A stretch of 19,449 nt of DNA from Shewanella sp. (GCA_004195335.1 SDWK01000521.1:1-19449); one strand, 5' to 3'. Positions 1 to 9,237 are shown, counted from the first letter of the stretch. Numbers and translations are program-made. The notes: generated from the letters alone by a model not told the origin.

Positions 1-24
1 CATCTGCCCTTATCAAATCTTATT

Positions 25-474
25 ATGAATTGGTTTAAAAGAATCTTGCAAAATAAGTCCAGCTCACAGCAAGAGATGAATGAATCCAGAGATCTTAGAC
101 AATCTAATGCCTATGTTCTTATCGGTGGTGAGCCTGTAATACGCGCTTTAGCTCACCAATTTTATCTGCAGATGCAGCAGCAAGACAGTGCCAACGAGCT
201 GCTTTCAATTCATCAAAGACCAATTGAAGAATCAGAGCAGAAGTTATTTGAATTTCTTAGTGGCTGGCTAGGTGGTCCAGGTTTGTTTGAGAAAATATAT
301 GGATACCCTGCATTAAGAGAACGCTATATGCCATTTAAGATAAATGTTGAAATGCATGACCAGTGGTTGTTTTGCATGAAGCAAGCCATTGATATTTGAA
401 TTAAGATGCTGGAGCACCAAACAGCAACATTTCAGGCCATAATTATCTTAGCCGACAACATGCGTAACCAATAA
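25..474 (+). pseudogene. Group II truncated hemoglobin, broken by an internal TGA
   Basis: The frame from ATG 25 encodes a 2-over-2 globin. The segment FLSGWLGGPG (77-86), the pattern YPALRERYMPF (94-104) and DQWLFCM (112-118) match group II truncated hemoglobins (TrHbO), which bind heme and O2/NO in the cytoplasm. Tyr47 (B10) and Trp114 (G8) are kept. The proximal heme-ligand His (F8, in family pattern LRxRHxPF) is Tyr101, codon TAT 325-327, and the preceding family His of GHP is Tyr94. The frame stops at TGA 397-399 after 124 residues. Reading on in the same frame to TAA 472-474 gives an end ...LADNMRNQ that resembles the normal C-terminal helix, and the distance from Cys-Met to that end (31 codons, counting the TGA) equals that of homologues I recall. 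I infer a nonsense mutation in a decaying gene. Only 24 bases precede the ATG, so the start and promoter cannot be judged. A short 124-residue product could still be made. Confidence 0.8.
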
Positions 475-501
475 CCATAATAATAGGCTAATTGGTTACG
501 C
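462..501. repeat. 11-bp perfect inverted repeat at the end of the globin pseudogene
   Basis: GCGTAACCAAT (462-472) and ATTGGTTACGC (491-501) pair perfectly around an 18-base A/T-rich loop. The left arm overlaps the ancestral stop codon of the globin frame. It lies between two convergent genes and could be a weak bidirectional terminator, but neither side has a clear T-run. It could also be the remnant of a small palindromic repeat. Confidence 0.5.
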
Positions 502-512
502 TAATTAATCAG

Positions 513-643
513 TTATTCATCTAAATTTAACCCATCCTTCGGTTTTAATAAGTCGGTATAAAGAAGTGCTTCTGCCGAATTTTCTTCCGGTGTGTAGGCA
601 TACTGCCAACGGACTATGGGCTCGGAATACTGCATAGACATCA
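513..643 (-). pseudogene. Partial duplicate of the hemF 3' end
   Basis: The minus strand from about 643 down to a TAA at 515-513 reads [20 protein letters not shown] and continues to a C-terminus ...[10 protein letters not shown]. This is the last ~45 codons of the neighbouring hemF with a few changes. Over 528-614 against 704-790 I count 9 mismatches in 87 bases with no gap, at a constant offset of 176, and both copies end in TAA at equivalent places. Upstream, this copy carries 9 extra bases (three codons), because catagacatca falls at 633-643 here and at 800-810 in hemF. There is no start codon or 5' part, so this is not a functional gene. It is either an old local duplication or the tail of a second hemF allele left by recombination. 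Confidence 0.85.
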
Positions 644-675
644 GAGTCGTTCTGATAATACTCCTCTGTCTATGC
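632..675. repeat. 9-bp inverted repeat between the hemF duplicate and hemF
   Basis: GCATAGACA (632-640) is matched by TGTCTATGC (667-675) with a 26-base loop. The left arm overlaps the hemF-derived CATAGACATCA of the duplicate, so the right arm is an inverted copy of the same coding sequence at the edge of the duplication. On the minus strand it would form a hairpin just after the hemF stop, without a T-run. Confidence 0.5.
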
Positions 676-688
676 TGATAAGCAATAT

Positions 689-1621
<933 letters not shown>

Positions 1622-1643
1622 TTATTATTGATTTTTCTATTGT

Positions 1644-2201
1644 CTAACGTAACACTTCGCCACTAATCGCATCGATGATTGTCGAAGGTTTTCGCTCTGC
1701 CCCAAGAGAGCCAGCTATCAGAGCATCGATCTCACCATCAAATTTGGCAATGATCTCATTACTGGTCATCGCAGGGGGGTCGCCGGCATGGTTAGCGCTA
1801 GTCGAAACCAGTGGCTTACCCATTAGCTGACAGATAGCTTGAATAGTCGGATGAGAAGACACTCTCACCGCGAGAGAGTTAAAACTGCCACATAGCAAGT
1901 TTGAGATCCCAGGCTTAATCGGCATGATAAAGGTAAATGGCCCAGGCCACTTAACAAAAACCTTGTTTAACTGCTCATTGGTTAGCTTTGATTCATCAAT
2001 ATAGGGAAGTAGCTGTTGATAATCACTGGCAACCAAGATAAGTCCTTTTTGCCAAGGGCGCTGCTTTAATGCAAGCAATCGACCTATTGCTACATCATTA
2101 TCAGGATCACAACCTAACCCATAGACGGCCTCGGTAGGGTAAGCAACGACACCGCCCTGCTCAATAATCTCCTGAACCTCGTCTGGAGCCTGTTGCAACA
2201 T
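1644..2201 (-). CDS. tsaC: Threonylcarbamoyl-AMP synthase (YrdC/Sua5 family)
   Basis: TsaC makes threonylcarbamoyl-AMP from threonine, bicarbonate and ATP, the first step of t6A37 modification on ANN-decoding tRNAs. The 185-residue protein is the short, single-domain YrdC form (no C-terminal Sua5 domain). It has the N-terminal strand [15 protein letters not shown] (18-32), the nucleotide-binding region around Lys46-Arg48, WPGPFT (85-90), the loop AVRVSSHP (111-118) and the signature STSAN (133-137). An AAGG sits upstream of ATG 2201. The gene is between yrdD and hemF on the same strand, as in many gammaproteobacteria. It was also called rimN/yrdC. Confidence 0.96.
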   Translation of the reverse strand: MLQQAPDEVQEIIEQGGVVAYPTEAVYGLGCDPDNDVAIGRLLALKQRPWQKGLILVASDYQQLLPYIDESKLTNEQLNKVFVKWPGPFTFIMPIKPGISNLLCGSFNSLAVRVSSHPTIQAICQLMGKPLVSTSANHAGDPPAMTSNEIIAKFDGEIDALIAGSLGAERKPSTIIDAISGEVLR

Positions 2202-2301
2202 AACAAAACCTTAAATAAATACTTGCTTAACCAAGCGGTTTAAACACCACTAACTCGATAAATGGAATTATACAGAGTTCCCTAATACTAACAATCTCGC
2301 C

Positions 2302-2865
2302 CTATAGGGGGCGCTTATATTTACATTGCTTTTTAGGACATTCTAAACGTGGCCCTGCCGCTCCCTTACGTTCAACCAATATACCAAAGCCACAATCGGG
2401 ACAGGTTTCATGCACTGGTGGGTAATTAACAAGAAACTTGCATTTAGGGTAACCACTGCATGCATAAAAACTTTTACCAAAACGATTGGTCCTATGCTCA
2501 ACGTGGCCTTTATCACAGATAGGGCAAGGTATCTCTTCCCCTCCCACCTCTTGGTCTTGTTTCTCAATATGTTTGCACTCCGGATATTGAGTACAACCGA
2601 TGAAAATGCCAAATCGTCCAGACTTTACGGCTAACTCGTGCCCACACTCAGGACATTGAGATCCCTCTATCACCTGGGTTTCTATCGACTCGTGTTGCAC
2701 TAGTGGCCGGGAATAATCACAGGTTGGATAGTTATTACAACCGATGAAACCACCATGTTTACTATTTTTTATCGATAGTTCACATCCACATTTTGGACAA
2801 AGCTCAAACTCTTTCTCCAGTGCATGCTCATGGGAACTAAACAGCTGTTGATCGATCTTAGACAT
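2302..2865 (-). CDS. yrdD: Topoisomerase-type zinc-finger protein (YrdD-like)
   Basis: The 187-residue protein consists almost entirely of four C4 zinc fingers of the kind found at the C-terminus of DNA topoisomerase I, but without any topoisomerase domain. The cysteine sets are 23/26/43/49, 71/74/91/97, 114/117/136/142 and 155/158/176/181. Each of the first three has the form CPxC...GxFIGCxxYPxC or close to it. The fourth is divergent, ending CPKKQC. E. coli YrdD has the same architecture and length. A role in single-stranded nucleic-acid binding is plausible from the fold, but the cellular function is not established. Start at ATG 2865. It heads the minus-strand run with tsaC and hemF, divergent from the M9 peptidase gene. 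A near-palindrome CGCCC-TATA-GGGGGCG (2299-2314 region) covers its stop codon. Confidence 0.9.
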   Translation of the reverse strand: MSKIDQQLFSSHEHALEKEFELCPKCGCELSIKNSKHGGFIGCNNYPTCDYSRPLVQHESIETQVIEGSQCPECGHELAVKSGRFGIFIGCTQYPECKHIEKQDQEVGGEEIPCPICDKGHVEHRTNRFGKSFYACSGYPKCKFLVNYPPVHETCPDCGFGILVERKGAAGPRLECPKKQCKYKRPL

Positions 2866-2945
2866 GGTTATCTCACTTACAGAAGGTGTTCATATTTTAT
2901 CAAGCTATGACAATGCAGGGAAATGGCAATTGCGACTAATTAACC

Positions 2946-2975
2946 TTGGCTATATGCCAATAACGCAAGTATATT
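2946..2975 (+). promoter_or_regulatory. Putative promoter of the M9 peptidase gene, with palindrome over the -35
   Basis: TTGGCT (2946-2951, 4 of 6 to consensus) and TATATT (2970-2975, 5 of 6) are 18 bases apart and end 24 bases before ATG 3000. A 15-base palindrome TTGGC-TATAT-GCCAA (2946-2960) covers the -35, the usual position of a repressor or regulator site. AAGGAG (2988-2993) gives a strong ribosome site. This is pattern reading only. Confidence 0.35.
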
Positions 2976-2999
2976 GTATGCAAAAAGTAAGGAGTTATC

Positions 3000-4772
3000 A
3001 TGTTACGCCGTTCTCTTATTGCCATCACGCTTATCTCTCCCACACTCATGACATTAAATGGGTGTAGCAGCTCCCCCAACTTAATAGTAGACCAGACACT
3101 CGTCAGCCAGATTAATCTGTCGAATAAAGATTCATTTTTTGATGCCAGTAACCCGCAGTTAAACAAACATACATTTGAACAGATAGGCCTTGCCTTAGCG
3201 ACAACAAGCGATCTGCAGCAGGCCAATCATCTTCTTTATTACCTACGCGCGTTTAGCTATTTTGGGCCCATCGATGAGCTTGATGACACAAGCTATGAAT
3301 CACTCACCTTTGGACTTAAACAACTCGCCAATAATAAGTTATATAGTCGTTCCTCTCGGCTACAGGAACAATATGCTGTCACCCTGTATCGTTACTACGC
3401 TAATAATGAACGTGCAGAACAACTTGCCAGCCTATTACCCCAACTCGACTCACAACTATTCTCACTCGGACAGAGCGCTTCCAATACAGATAATGACTAC
3501 GCCCTTTGGGAAACGCTTAGAGCCTATGGCCTACTATTAAATACAGCCAGAAAAGCAGCAGATGGAGAGCTTAACAAGTTATTGGTAAAACAGAATTTAG
3601 CGCGTCCTCTCCTGGAGTTTGCCGCCTCGACGGCAAGTATAAGAGCAGGTAATGACTGGCCTAAGGCAAATGCTTATTGGGCTCTAGGGCTATATCGTTT
3701 ATCGCTTCCGGCAAGTGAGAATGATGAACCAACGCCTTCAGAACAGAGGATCGATGACGAAGTTGCCGACATAGCGAAGCAAGATGTAAAGTTACGCGGC
3801 GAGAAAGCTAAAGATACTTATACGCTTGGCTATCATGTCAACGCTTTTGCGGGTAAAGAAGCATGCCAGGAAAGCAGTGAAATCTGCCATATACCCAAAT
3901 TAGAAGATATTCTGCCTATCAAGCATTTCTGCTCTGATAGCTTGTTCATTCTTGCACAAGACTTAAATGAGCAAGAACTTGCGACAAGTTGTACTAAACT
4001 CACCTCCCAAGAAGCCAACTTTCATCAAGTTCTGGAAACTCAAGATCAGCCTACCGCCAATGACTTCAACAATGCACTGCGTGTTGTGGCATTTAAGAAC
4101 TGGAGCCAGTACAACGCTTACGGACAACTACTTTTCGATATAGATACAGATAATGGCGGTATGTACATCGAAGGCACTCCGTCAAAGCCAGGCAACCAGG
4201 CCACATTTTTCGCCTACCGACAATTCTGGATCGAACCTGAATTTGCAATCTGGAACCTCAACCATGAGTACGTACATTACCTTGACGGACATTTCGTCAA
4301 ATATGGCGGTTTCGGGCACTTCCCGGAAAAGATGGTGTGGTGGTCGGAAGGCTTAGCAGAATACATATCTAAGGGCAGCGACAATCCAAATACCCTAAAA
4401 GTAATCAAGAAAGATATTGATAAGGCACCCAGCCTTGAAGAAATATTTGCCACTGAGTATAAAGACGGGCAAGACAGAACCTATAAATGGAGTTATATGG
4501 CAGTGCGCTTTCTGGTTGAAAACCACCATTCAGATTTCGTTCAATTGAGTCACTATTTAAAAACGGATTATTTTGAAGGTTACGCCAAGTTAATGGCTAA
4601 GCTCACTGACCATCAGGCTCAATTTTCAGATTGGCTAAATATGCAGGTGGAACAATTTGATGATAGCGTAGAGAAAGCTCAACCCAGACTCAATAAGCAA
4701 AACCGATATAGCTACCGAGATTACCTGCGACCTACTCACTTGGTAAAAGATGATACCCATAGGCATTACTAA
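3000..4772 (+). CDS. M9-family (collagenase-like) zinc metalloprotease, lipoprotein
   Basis: This is a secreted, probably lipid-anchored protease of 590 residues. The N-terminus has two arginines, a hydrophobic segment and Leu19-Asn-Gly-Cys22, a lipobox-like end followed by Ser-Ser-Ser, so export and lipidation at Cys22 are likely (probably outer membrane). The catalytic motif is HEYVH (422-426), continuing YLDG, with the third zinc ligand predicted as Glu450 in WWSEGLAEY (447-455). This arrangement is that of MEROPS family M9 (Vibrio and Clostridium collagenases). Residues ~35-400 would be the helical M9 N-terminal activator domain. There is no visible C-terminal PKD, PPC or collagen-binding domain, so activity on fibrous collagen is uncertain and peptides may be the substrate. 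The strong AAGGAG ribosome site fixes ATG 3000. It is transcribed against its neighbours yrdD and smg. Confidence 0.88.
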   Translation: MLRRSLIAITLISPTLMTLNGCSSSPNLIVDQTLVSQINLSNKDSFFDASNPQLNKHTFEQIGLALATTSDLQQANHLLYYLRAFSYFGPIDELDDTSYESLTFGLKQLANNKLYSRSSRLQEQYAVTLYRYYANNERAEQLASLLPQLDSQLFSLGQSASNTDNDYALWETLRAYGLLLNTARKAADGELNKLLVKQNLARPLLEFAASTASIRAGNDWPKANAYWALGLYRLSLPASENDEPTPSEQRIDDEVADIAKQDVKLRGEKAKDTYTLGYHVNAFAGKEACQESSEICHIPKLEDILPIKHFCSDSLFILAQDLNEQELATSCTKLTSQEANFHQVLETQDQPTANDFNNALRVVAFKNWSQYNAYGQLLFDIDTDNGGMYIEGTPSKPGNQATFFAYRQFWIEPEFAIWNLNHEYVHYLDGHFVKYGGFGHFPEKMVWWSEGLAEYISKGSDNPNTLKVIKKDIDKAPSLEEIFATEYKDGQDRTYKWSYMAVRFLVENHHSDFVQLSHYLKTDYFEGYAKLMAKLTDHQAQFSDWLNMQVEQFDDSVEKAQPRLNKQNRYSYRDYLRPTHLVKDDTHRHY

Positions 4773-4836
4773 TTTTATCGAATGAGAAAGAAATGAGCTT
4801 AAGGCTTATATAAGAGCAAATGCTCCAGACACAAAA

Positions 4837-4857
4837 AAGGAGGCGTTATGCCTCCTT
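4837..4857. terminator. Terminator between the M9 peptidase gene and smg
   Basis: AAGGAGGC (4837-4844), loop GTTAT, GCCTCCTT (4850-4857): an 8-bp GC-rich stem. On the minus strand it is followed by a run of T, making a strong terminator for the lysM-dprA-smg operon 16 bases after smg. On the plus strand the tail CTTATTT is weaker but may also stop the peptidase transcript. Confidence 0.85.
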
Positions 4858-4873
4858 CTTATTTCAAGCGAAG

Positions 4874-5347
4874 TTAAGAGTGTAATCGTCCATCGGGCTG
4901 CTCAAAGATCAGATCTTCCATCTGTTCATAAGCAGACTCATTTCCTGGAGCATTAAATAACACCATTAATACAACCCACTTAAGATCTTCCAAAATCAGC
5001 GCAGGCTCATCCAAATCCATTACCCGGTCGATCACCATTTCACGGGTTTCAACACTAAGCACTTTAATCTGTTCCAGAAAAAGAAGAAAACCACGGCATT
5101 CGACATCAAGCCTATCCATCTCTTCCTCCGTATAAATTCGGAAAGAGTGCTGGGTATGATCACAAAGATACGGGGTATCACCCTCTTGCAACTCGGCTAA
5201 ATGTTCAAGCCAAGATAATGCCTTAATAATGTCGGTCTGATGAAAACCAGCCCGTGTGAGCTCCTGAGTAAGCTCATCTTCATCCACTAAGAATTCTACT
5301 TCGCTGTGAACATAGTTTTCAAATAGATACATGAGGATATCAAACAT
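4874..5347 (-). CDS. smg: Smg (DUF494) family protein
   Basis: The 157-residue protein matches Smg, a conserved gammaproteobacterial protein with no established biochemical function, of the same length in E. coli. It begins [16 protein letters not shown] and is acidic and helical, with [11 protein letters not shown] (28-38 region) and a C-terminal [17 protein letters not shown] chose ATG 5347 because TAAGGAGG lies ideally upstream and the family starts at MFDIL. A longer reading back to 5398 would overlap dprA and adds residues not found in the family. Its ATG follows the dprA TAG by two bases, so translation is likely coupled. The terminator at 4837-4857 ends the unit. Confidence 0.95.
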   Translation of the reverse strand: MFDILMYLFENYVHSEVEFLVDEDELTQELTRAGFHQTDIIKALSWLEHLAELQEGDTPYLCDHTQHSFRIYTEEEMDRLDVECRGFLLFLEQIKVLSVETREMVIDRVMDLDEPALILEDLKWVVLMVLFNAPGNESAYEQMEDLIFEQPDGRLHS

Positions 5348-5349
5348 GA

Positions 5350-6453
5350 CTAGCTCCTCCTTAGTCTTACATAACCACCGGGTACTACAGCGACCCAACC
5401 TTGCAGCTCAAGTTCAAGCATTTGCTCTAATACTAACTCTATGGTTTTCCCACTATGCTCAACCACAGCATCAATTGATGTGGTCTCATAACCAACACTA
5501 GCTAACAGTGAGGTAAATGGCAAATCTGAAGCGTTCTCCCCCCCTATATGGTGACGAAGTTTCAATTCTTCAAGGTGAAAATCACATAAAGCTGACACAT
5601 CTTCTATTATATCGGCCGTATTCTCGACAAGTTTTGCCCCATCTCGTAATAAATCATGGCAACCCTGACTCTGCCCACCCAAAATATTTCCCGGAACAGC
5701 AAATACCTCCCTTCCCTGTTCCAACGCCAATCTTGCAGTGATTAACGAGCCACTTTTACGACAAGCCTCAACAACTAGGGTACCTAATGATAGACCGCTG
5801 ATAATCCTGTTTCGTTTCGGAAAATTTCCAGCATAAGGTTTGACATCCGGCCAAAACTCACTGATGACAGCCCCATGATATTGAATATTCTCGTATAGCT
5901 TCTTATGTCGACGTGGGTAAATAACTTCAACCCCCGTTCCCAATACCGCGATAGTTCTGGCATTGTTATCAATACATGCCTGATGTGCTGCGCCATCGAT
6001 TCCCGCCGCCAATCCACTGGATACAGAAAAACCAAGCTTACCGAGTTCACCCGCGAGTTGATAAGCTGATTGTAAACCGGCACTCGTTGCTGCGCGACTT
6101 CCAACAACGGCAATACTCGGTAGAAGAAGCGCGTCCGGCTCACCTTTGACAAACAATACTGACGGAGGATCTGATATCTGTTTCAACAAATTCGGATAAT
6201 GAGGATCATCGAAGGTGACAATATGGTGATGTGATGATTTTTGTAACCAGTCTAACGCCGAATCGACAAGAGAGAAATCGGGGGCAAGCTTACGCTTGAG
6301 CAGACTTTCCGGTAGAGGCAAAGCATCTTTTTCATGCTCCAACCTCTGCCTAAGTTCTTCTACATCCATGTAGTTGAGTAATTGTTGAATCCGGGCTGGC
6401 CCTAGCCCAGATACAGCACTAACAACCAGCCAATCGACCAGTTTTTCAGTAAT
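5350..6453 (-). CDS. dprA: DNA-processing protein DprA, apparently starting at ATT
   Basis: DprA (Smf) binds incoming single-stranded DNA during natural transformation and loads RecA. The Rossmann-like core is complete: [11 protein letters not shown] (116-126 in the long form), [13 protein letters not shown], the stretch around [12 protein letters not shown], and [16 protein letters not shown]-terminal winged helix follows ([20 protein letters not shown]). The first ATG (6369) has no ribosome site. The frame upstream stays open to TGA 6459-6457 and encodes [20 protein letters not shown] then RIQQLL, the usual DprA N-terminal helix-hairpin-helix. The only credible start there is ATT 6453-6451, six bases after GAGG, giving 367 residues. 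An ancestral ATG changed to ATT would explain this. It sits 39 bases after lysM and just before smg. Confidence 0.93.
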   Translation of the reverse strand: MTEKLVDWLVVSAVSGLGPARIQQLLNYMDVEELRQRLEHEKDALPLPESLLKRKLAPDFSLVDSALDWLQKSSHHHIVTFDDPHYPNLLKQISDPPSVLFVKGEPDALLLPSIAVVGSRAATSAGLQSAYQLAGELGKLGFSVSSGLAAGIDGAAHQACIDNNARTIAVLGTGVEVIYPRRHKKLYENIQYHGAVISEFWPDVKPYAGNFPKRNRIISGLSLGTLVVEACRKSGSLITARLALEQGREVFAVPGNILGGQSQGCHDLLRDGAKLVENTADIIEDVSALCDFHLEELKLRHHIGGENASDLPFTSLLASVGYETTSIDAVVEHSGKTIELVLEQMLELELQGWVAVVPGGYVRLRRS

Positions 6454-6492
6454 TGATCACCTCGTAAGCGATTTCAATCTTTCAGTTATATA

Positions 6493-7596
6493 CTAATCAC
6501 CAGCCAATAGAGAGCTTGGTTGGATAAGTTTATCGTCAACTCGTACAGGCCTTTCATTTACCATAATTAAAGCTAAGCTGGTTTTATCAAAGACCTTGAA
6601 CACCATCAATTTCCCACGATAGATATCTGGCATTTTTACTGCATTACCGGAGGAAATCCCAGTTAACAACCTCTCATATGCACTACGATCCTGAGGCTGC
6701 ACAGGCTGTTCATCACCATTAACTACAATGTCGGCGCCCTCTCTAAAGATAGAGAACACATGCCCGGTTTCCACGCCATCTTGGTTGCCTTTATCTATAT
6801 AGACAACATCCATTTTACCCATCTCTCTATTGTGAGTATCTGACGCTATAACCGATGCCGGAGTTTCCAACTTAGCCGCTCTGGGCATAAAATAAGCGGG
6901 GAGCAAAGAATCGTCTTCGACCGGTAAAACCCGATATCCGGCTTTGGTTTCACGAAAATTACTCAGCAACCTAACTTTAGAAATGGGACCGGACTCAATG
7001 ACACGACCACTTGCGGTCAATATCACCTCACGTCCCAAGGCCTCGCCCTCTTCCTTGCTAACAAACTCACGTCCTGGAGCATACACACCAAATTTATCAC
7101 CTAAGGTGAGCTCATCTTGAACATAGATAATATCGTTAACTATATGGTATTTTGACTGACTCTCACCGCCCATGACCATGGGCTGCTCATCAAACCAATC
7201 ACCATCAACAACTCTATTTTGCACCAAGAATGGACTAATCAGGGACAAGTCAACCGCTGGAATAGCCCCGTTTTTGGGTAATATTCGACCTTCAGGGCTT
7301 TTGCGAATATGCGGTTTAACCACCAACCTTGGTTCACCATCGATAAATACTAAGGTAAGTCTGTCACCTGGGTATATGAGATGGGGGTTAGCTATTTGAG
7401 GATTTACGCCCCAGAGTTTAGGCCAACGCCAAGGATCATTTAAAAAATATTCAGAGATGTCCCAGAGGGTATCTCCCTTCTTTACAACATAAGAATCTGG
7501 GTGCCCGGACTTTAATGTCAAAGTATCCGCAAACACGAACGAACAACTTATTATCATTAAAGCGAGTAAAATTAGTCGTTTCATGGGGTTTTCCAT
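6493..7596 (-). CDS. Exported LysM-domain protein
   Basis: The 367-residue protein has an N-terminal signal sequence and a LysM domain at about 36-83 (YVVKKGDTLWDISEYF ... PHLIYPGDRLTL), so it should bind peptidoglycan in the periplasm or cell wall. Cleavage after Ala23 (Val-Phe-Ala) is plausible. The upstream I-I-S-Cys18 also resembles a lipobox, so a lipoprotein cannot be excluded. The rest (about 110-367) has no motif I recognise but is conserved at this position: a LysM gene beside def and dprA is also found in Pseudomonas. Either ATG 7596 (preceded by AAGAG) or ATG 7584 (Met5) could be the start. It is the first gene of a minus-strand unit with dprA and smg, divergent from def. Confidence 0.88.
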   Translation of the reverse strand: MENPMKRLILLALMIISCSFVFADTLTLKSGHPDSYVVKKGDTLWDISEYFLNDPWRWPKLWGVNPQIANPHLIYPGDRLTLVFIDGEPRLVVKPHIRKSPEGRILPKNGAIPAVDLSLISPFLVQNRVVDGDWFDEQPMVMGGESQSKYHIVNDIIYVQDELTLGDKFGVYAPGREFVSKEEGEALGREVILTASGRVIESGPISKVRLLSNFRETKAGYRVLPVEDDSLLPAYFMPRAAKLETPASVIASDTHNREMGKMDVVYIDKGNQDGVETGHVFSIFREGADIVVNGDEQPVQPQDRSAYERLLTGISSGNAVKMPDIYRGKLMVFKVFDKTSLALIMVNERPVRVDDKLIQPSSLLAGD

Positions 7597-7673
7597 GCTG
7601 TTTGCTCTTTTAATAGAGCTTTTACTGTTATTGAATGCCGCTAAGGATTAAAATTAAGCCATTAACTAAAGTC

Positions 7674-7702
7674 AGTATAACCAACTGATAAATATTTGAC
7701 AG
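7674..7702 (-). promoter_or_regulatory. Putative promoter of lysM-dprA-smg
   Basis: On the minus strand CTGTCA (7702-7697) and TATACT (7679-7674) are separated by exactly 17 bases, 4 of 6 and 5 of 6 to consensus, about 78 bases before lysM. A plus-strand TATAAC (7676-7681) overlaps the same spot and might serve def, but its -35 is poor. Confidence 0.45.
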
Positions 7703-7721
7703 ACTTGTTAAGAGTTTATGT

Positions 7722-8234
7722 ATGAGTTTATTAAAAGTTTTACGTTTCCCCGATGAGAGATTACGCACGATTGCGGTGCCTGTAGCAGTGTTCAACGCTG
7801 ATCTGCAGGTACAAATCGATAGTATGTTCGACACCATGTATGAAGAGAAGGGGATCGGACTGGCTGCAACGCAAGTCGATTTTCATCAACAATTGATAAT
7901 AATGGATCTACAAGACGATGTAGAGAGACCCAAAATATTTATCAATATGGAGATAATTGCTCGTACAGGTAATTGTACTAATGAAGAGGGCTGCCTTTCT
8001 GTGCCCGGTATCTATGCCAACGTAGATCGCGCCGAATCGGTAACGATTAAAGCGTTCGATCGTGAAGGTGTTGAATTTACCTTAGATGCAGATGGGTTGT
8101 TTGCAATATGTCTGCAACACGAATTAGACCACCTTAACGGTAAGCTATTTGTGGATTACCTGTCGCCATTAAAGCGTCAAAGAATTAAACAGAAATTCGA
8201 AAAAGCAGCTAGGCTCGAAGCTAAACAAGGATAA
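7722..8234 (+). CDS. def: Peptide deformylase
   Basis: Def removes the formyl group from the N-terminal methionine of nascent proteins. All three family motifs are intact: GIGLAATQ (44-51), EEGCLS (88-93) with metal ligand Cys91, and QHELDH (132-137) giving His133, catalytic Glu134 and His137. These correspond to E. coli Cys90, His132, Glu133 and His136. The 170-residue length is normal. AAGAG lies six bases before ATG 7722. It is the first gene of the plus-strand operon with fmt, rsmB, trkA and trkH, and faces the lysM unit across a 125-base divergent region. Confidence 0.98.
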   Translation: MSLLKVLRFPDERLRTIAVPVAVFNADLQVQIDSMFDTMYEEKGIGLAATQVDFHQQLIIMDLQDDVERPKIFINMEIIARTGNCTNEEGCLSVPGIYANVDRAESVTIKAFDREGVEFTLDADGLFAICLQHELDHLNGKLFVDYLSPLKRQRIKQKFEKAARLEAKQG

Positions 8235-8241
8235 CCCTTAT

Positions 8242-9237
8242 TTGAAACCATTAAACATTATTTTTGCTGGTACTCCAGATTTTGCGGCTCGCCATCTGCA
8301 AGCACTGATTGATTCTGAACACAATATTATCGGTGTTTATTCACAACCAGATAGACCGGCTGGGCGCGGAAAGAAGCTGCAAGCGAGTCCCGTAAAAAGT
8401 CTGGCCCTTGAGCATAGCATTCCCATTTTTCAACCAAAATCTCTTCGGGATGAGCAGGCTCAAGCAGAGCTGGCCAGCCTAAATGCCGATATTATGGTGG
8501 TTGTCGCTTACGGACTGATCTTACCCAAAGTGGTACTCGACACACCAAAACTTGGCTGCATCAATGTTCACGGCTCAATATTACCTCGCTGGCGTGGTGC
8601 GGCGCCAATCCAACGCGCACTTTGGGCTGGAGACACAGAAACAGGCGTCACCATCATGCAGATGGATATAGGTCTGGATACTGGCGACATGTTACTGAAA
8701 ACCCTGTTACCGATTGAAGATGAAGACACTTCGGCAAGCCTCTATGAAAAGCTAGCGTTACAGGGGCCAGATGCCCTAATTAACGCGTTGACTGGATTAG
8801 CCAAAGGTGAGTTAGTGGCAGAGAAGCAGGATGAAAGCCTAGCTAATTACGCAGAAAAGCTCAGCAAAGAGGAAGCGGAGCTTGACTGGAGTAAATCGGC
8901 ACTCGAACTGTGGCGTGAAATCAGAGCCTTTAATCCATGGCCTATTAGCCACTTTACCCACCAGGATGCCTGCATCAAAGTAAGAGAATCTGCGGTCAGC
9001 GACATCGATAGTGATGCTCCAGCAGGAACCATTATATCAGCGGGGAAACAGGGTATAGATATTGCCACAGGCGACGGCGTGTTAACTCTGCTTAATATGC
9101 AATTGCCCGGCAAGAAGCCATTGAATGTCGCCGATATTTTGAATTCTCGTGCGGAGTGGTTTGCTCCTGGCACACTCTTAAATAGTAAAAAGCTGATTGG
9201 CACAGAGCCAACGGCAGAAAGAGGCTCAGTTACATGA
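8242..9237 (+). CDS. fmt: Methionyl-tRNA formyltransferase
   Basis: Fmt transfers a formyl group from 10-formyl-tetrahydrofolate to initiator Met-tRNA. The N-terminal formyltransferase domain shows [11 protein letters not shown] (6-16), [12 protein letters not shown] (35-46) and [19 protein letters not shown] (108-126), with the expected catalytic triad Asn108, His110 and Asp146. The C-terminal tRNA-contacting domain follows from about residue 205. The 331-residue length is slightly above E. coli (315). The start is TTG 8242, seven bases after the def stop, with AAGGA inside the def end. No in-frame ATG fits the family N-terminus. Its stop overlaps the rsmB start as ATGA, so the two are translationally coupled. 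Confidence 0.97.
   Translation: MKPLNIIFAGTPDFAARHLQALIDSEHNIIGVYSQPDRPAGRGKKLQASPVKSLALEHSIPIFQPKSLRDEQAQAELASLNADIMVVVAYGLILPKVVLDTPKLGCINVHGSILPRWRGAAPIQRALWAGDTETGVTIMQMDIGLDTGDMLLKTLLPIEDEDTSASLYEKLALQGPDALINALTGLAKGELVAEKQDESLANYAEKLSKEEAELDWSKSALELWREIRAFNPWPISHFTHQDACIKVRESAVSDIDSDAPAGTIISAGKQGIDIATGDGVLTLLNMQLPGKKPLNVADILNSRAEWFAPGTLLNSKKLIGTEPTAERGSVT

Noticed and set aside
397..426. TGA in the globin frame as a selenocysteine codon
   Set aside because: A small hairpin (TGCTG/CAGCA, 407-426) follows, but it does not look like a bacterial SECIS. The loss of the proximal heme His points to decay, not to a selenoprotein.
5348..5398. Smg starting 17 codons upstream at 5398
   Set aside because: The extra residues overlap dprA and are absent from the family; ATG 5347 has a near-perfect ribosome site.
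5350..6369. DprA starting at ATG 6369
   Set aside because: No ribosome site, and it would discard the conserved N-terminal helix-hairpin-helix encoded in the same frame just upstream.
7696..7724. TTGACA as the -35 of a def promoter
   Set aside because: At 17 bases spacing the -10 would fall on the def start codon and does not match the consensus; the same bases fit a minus-strand promoter better.
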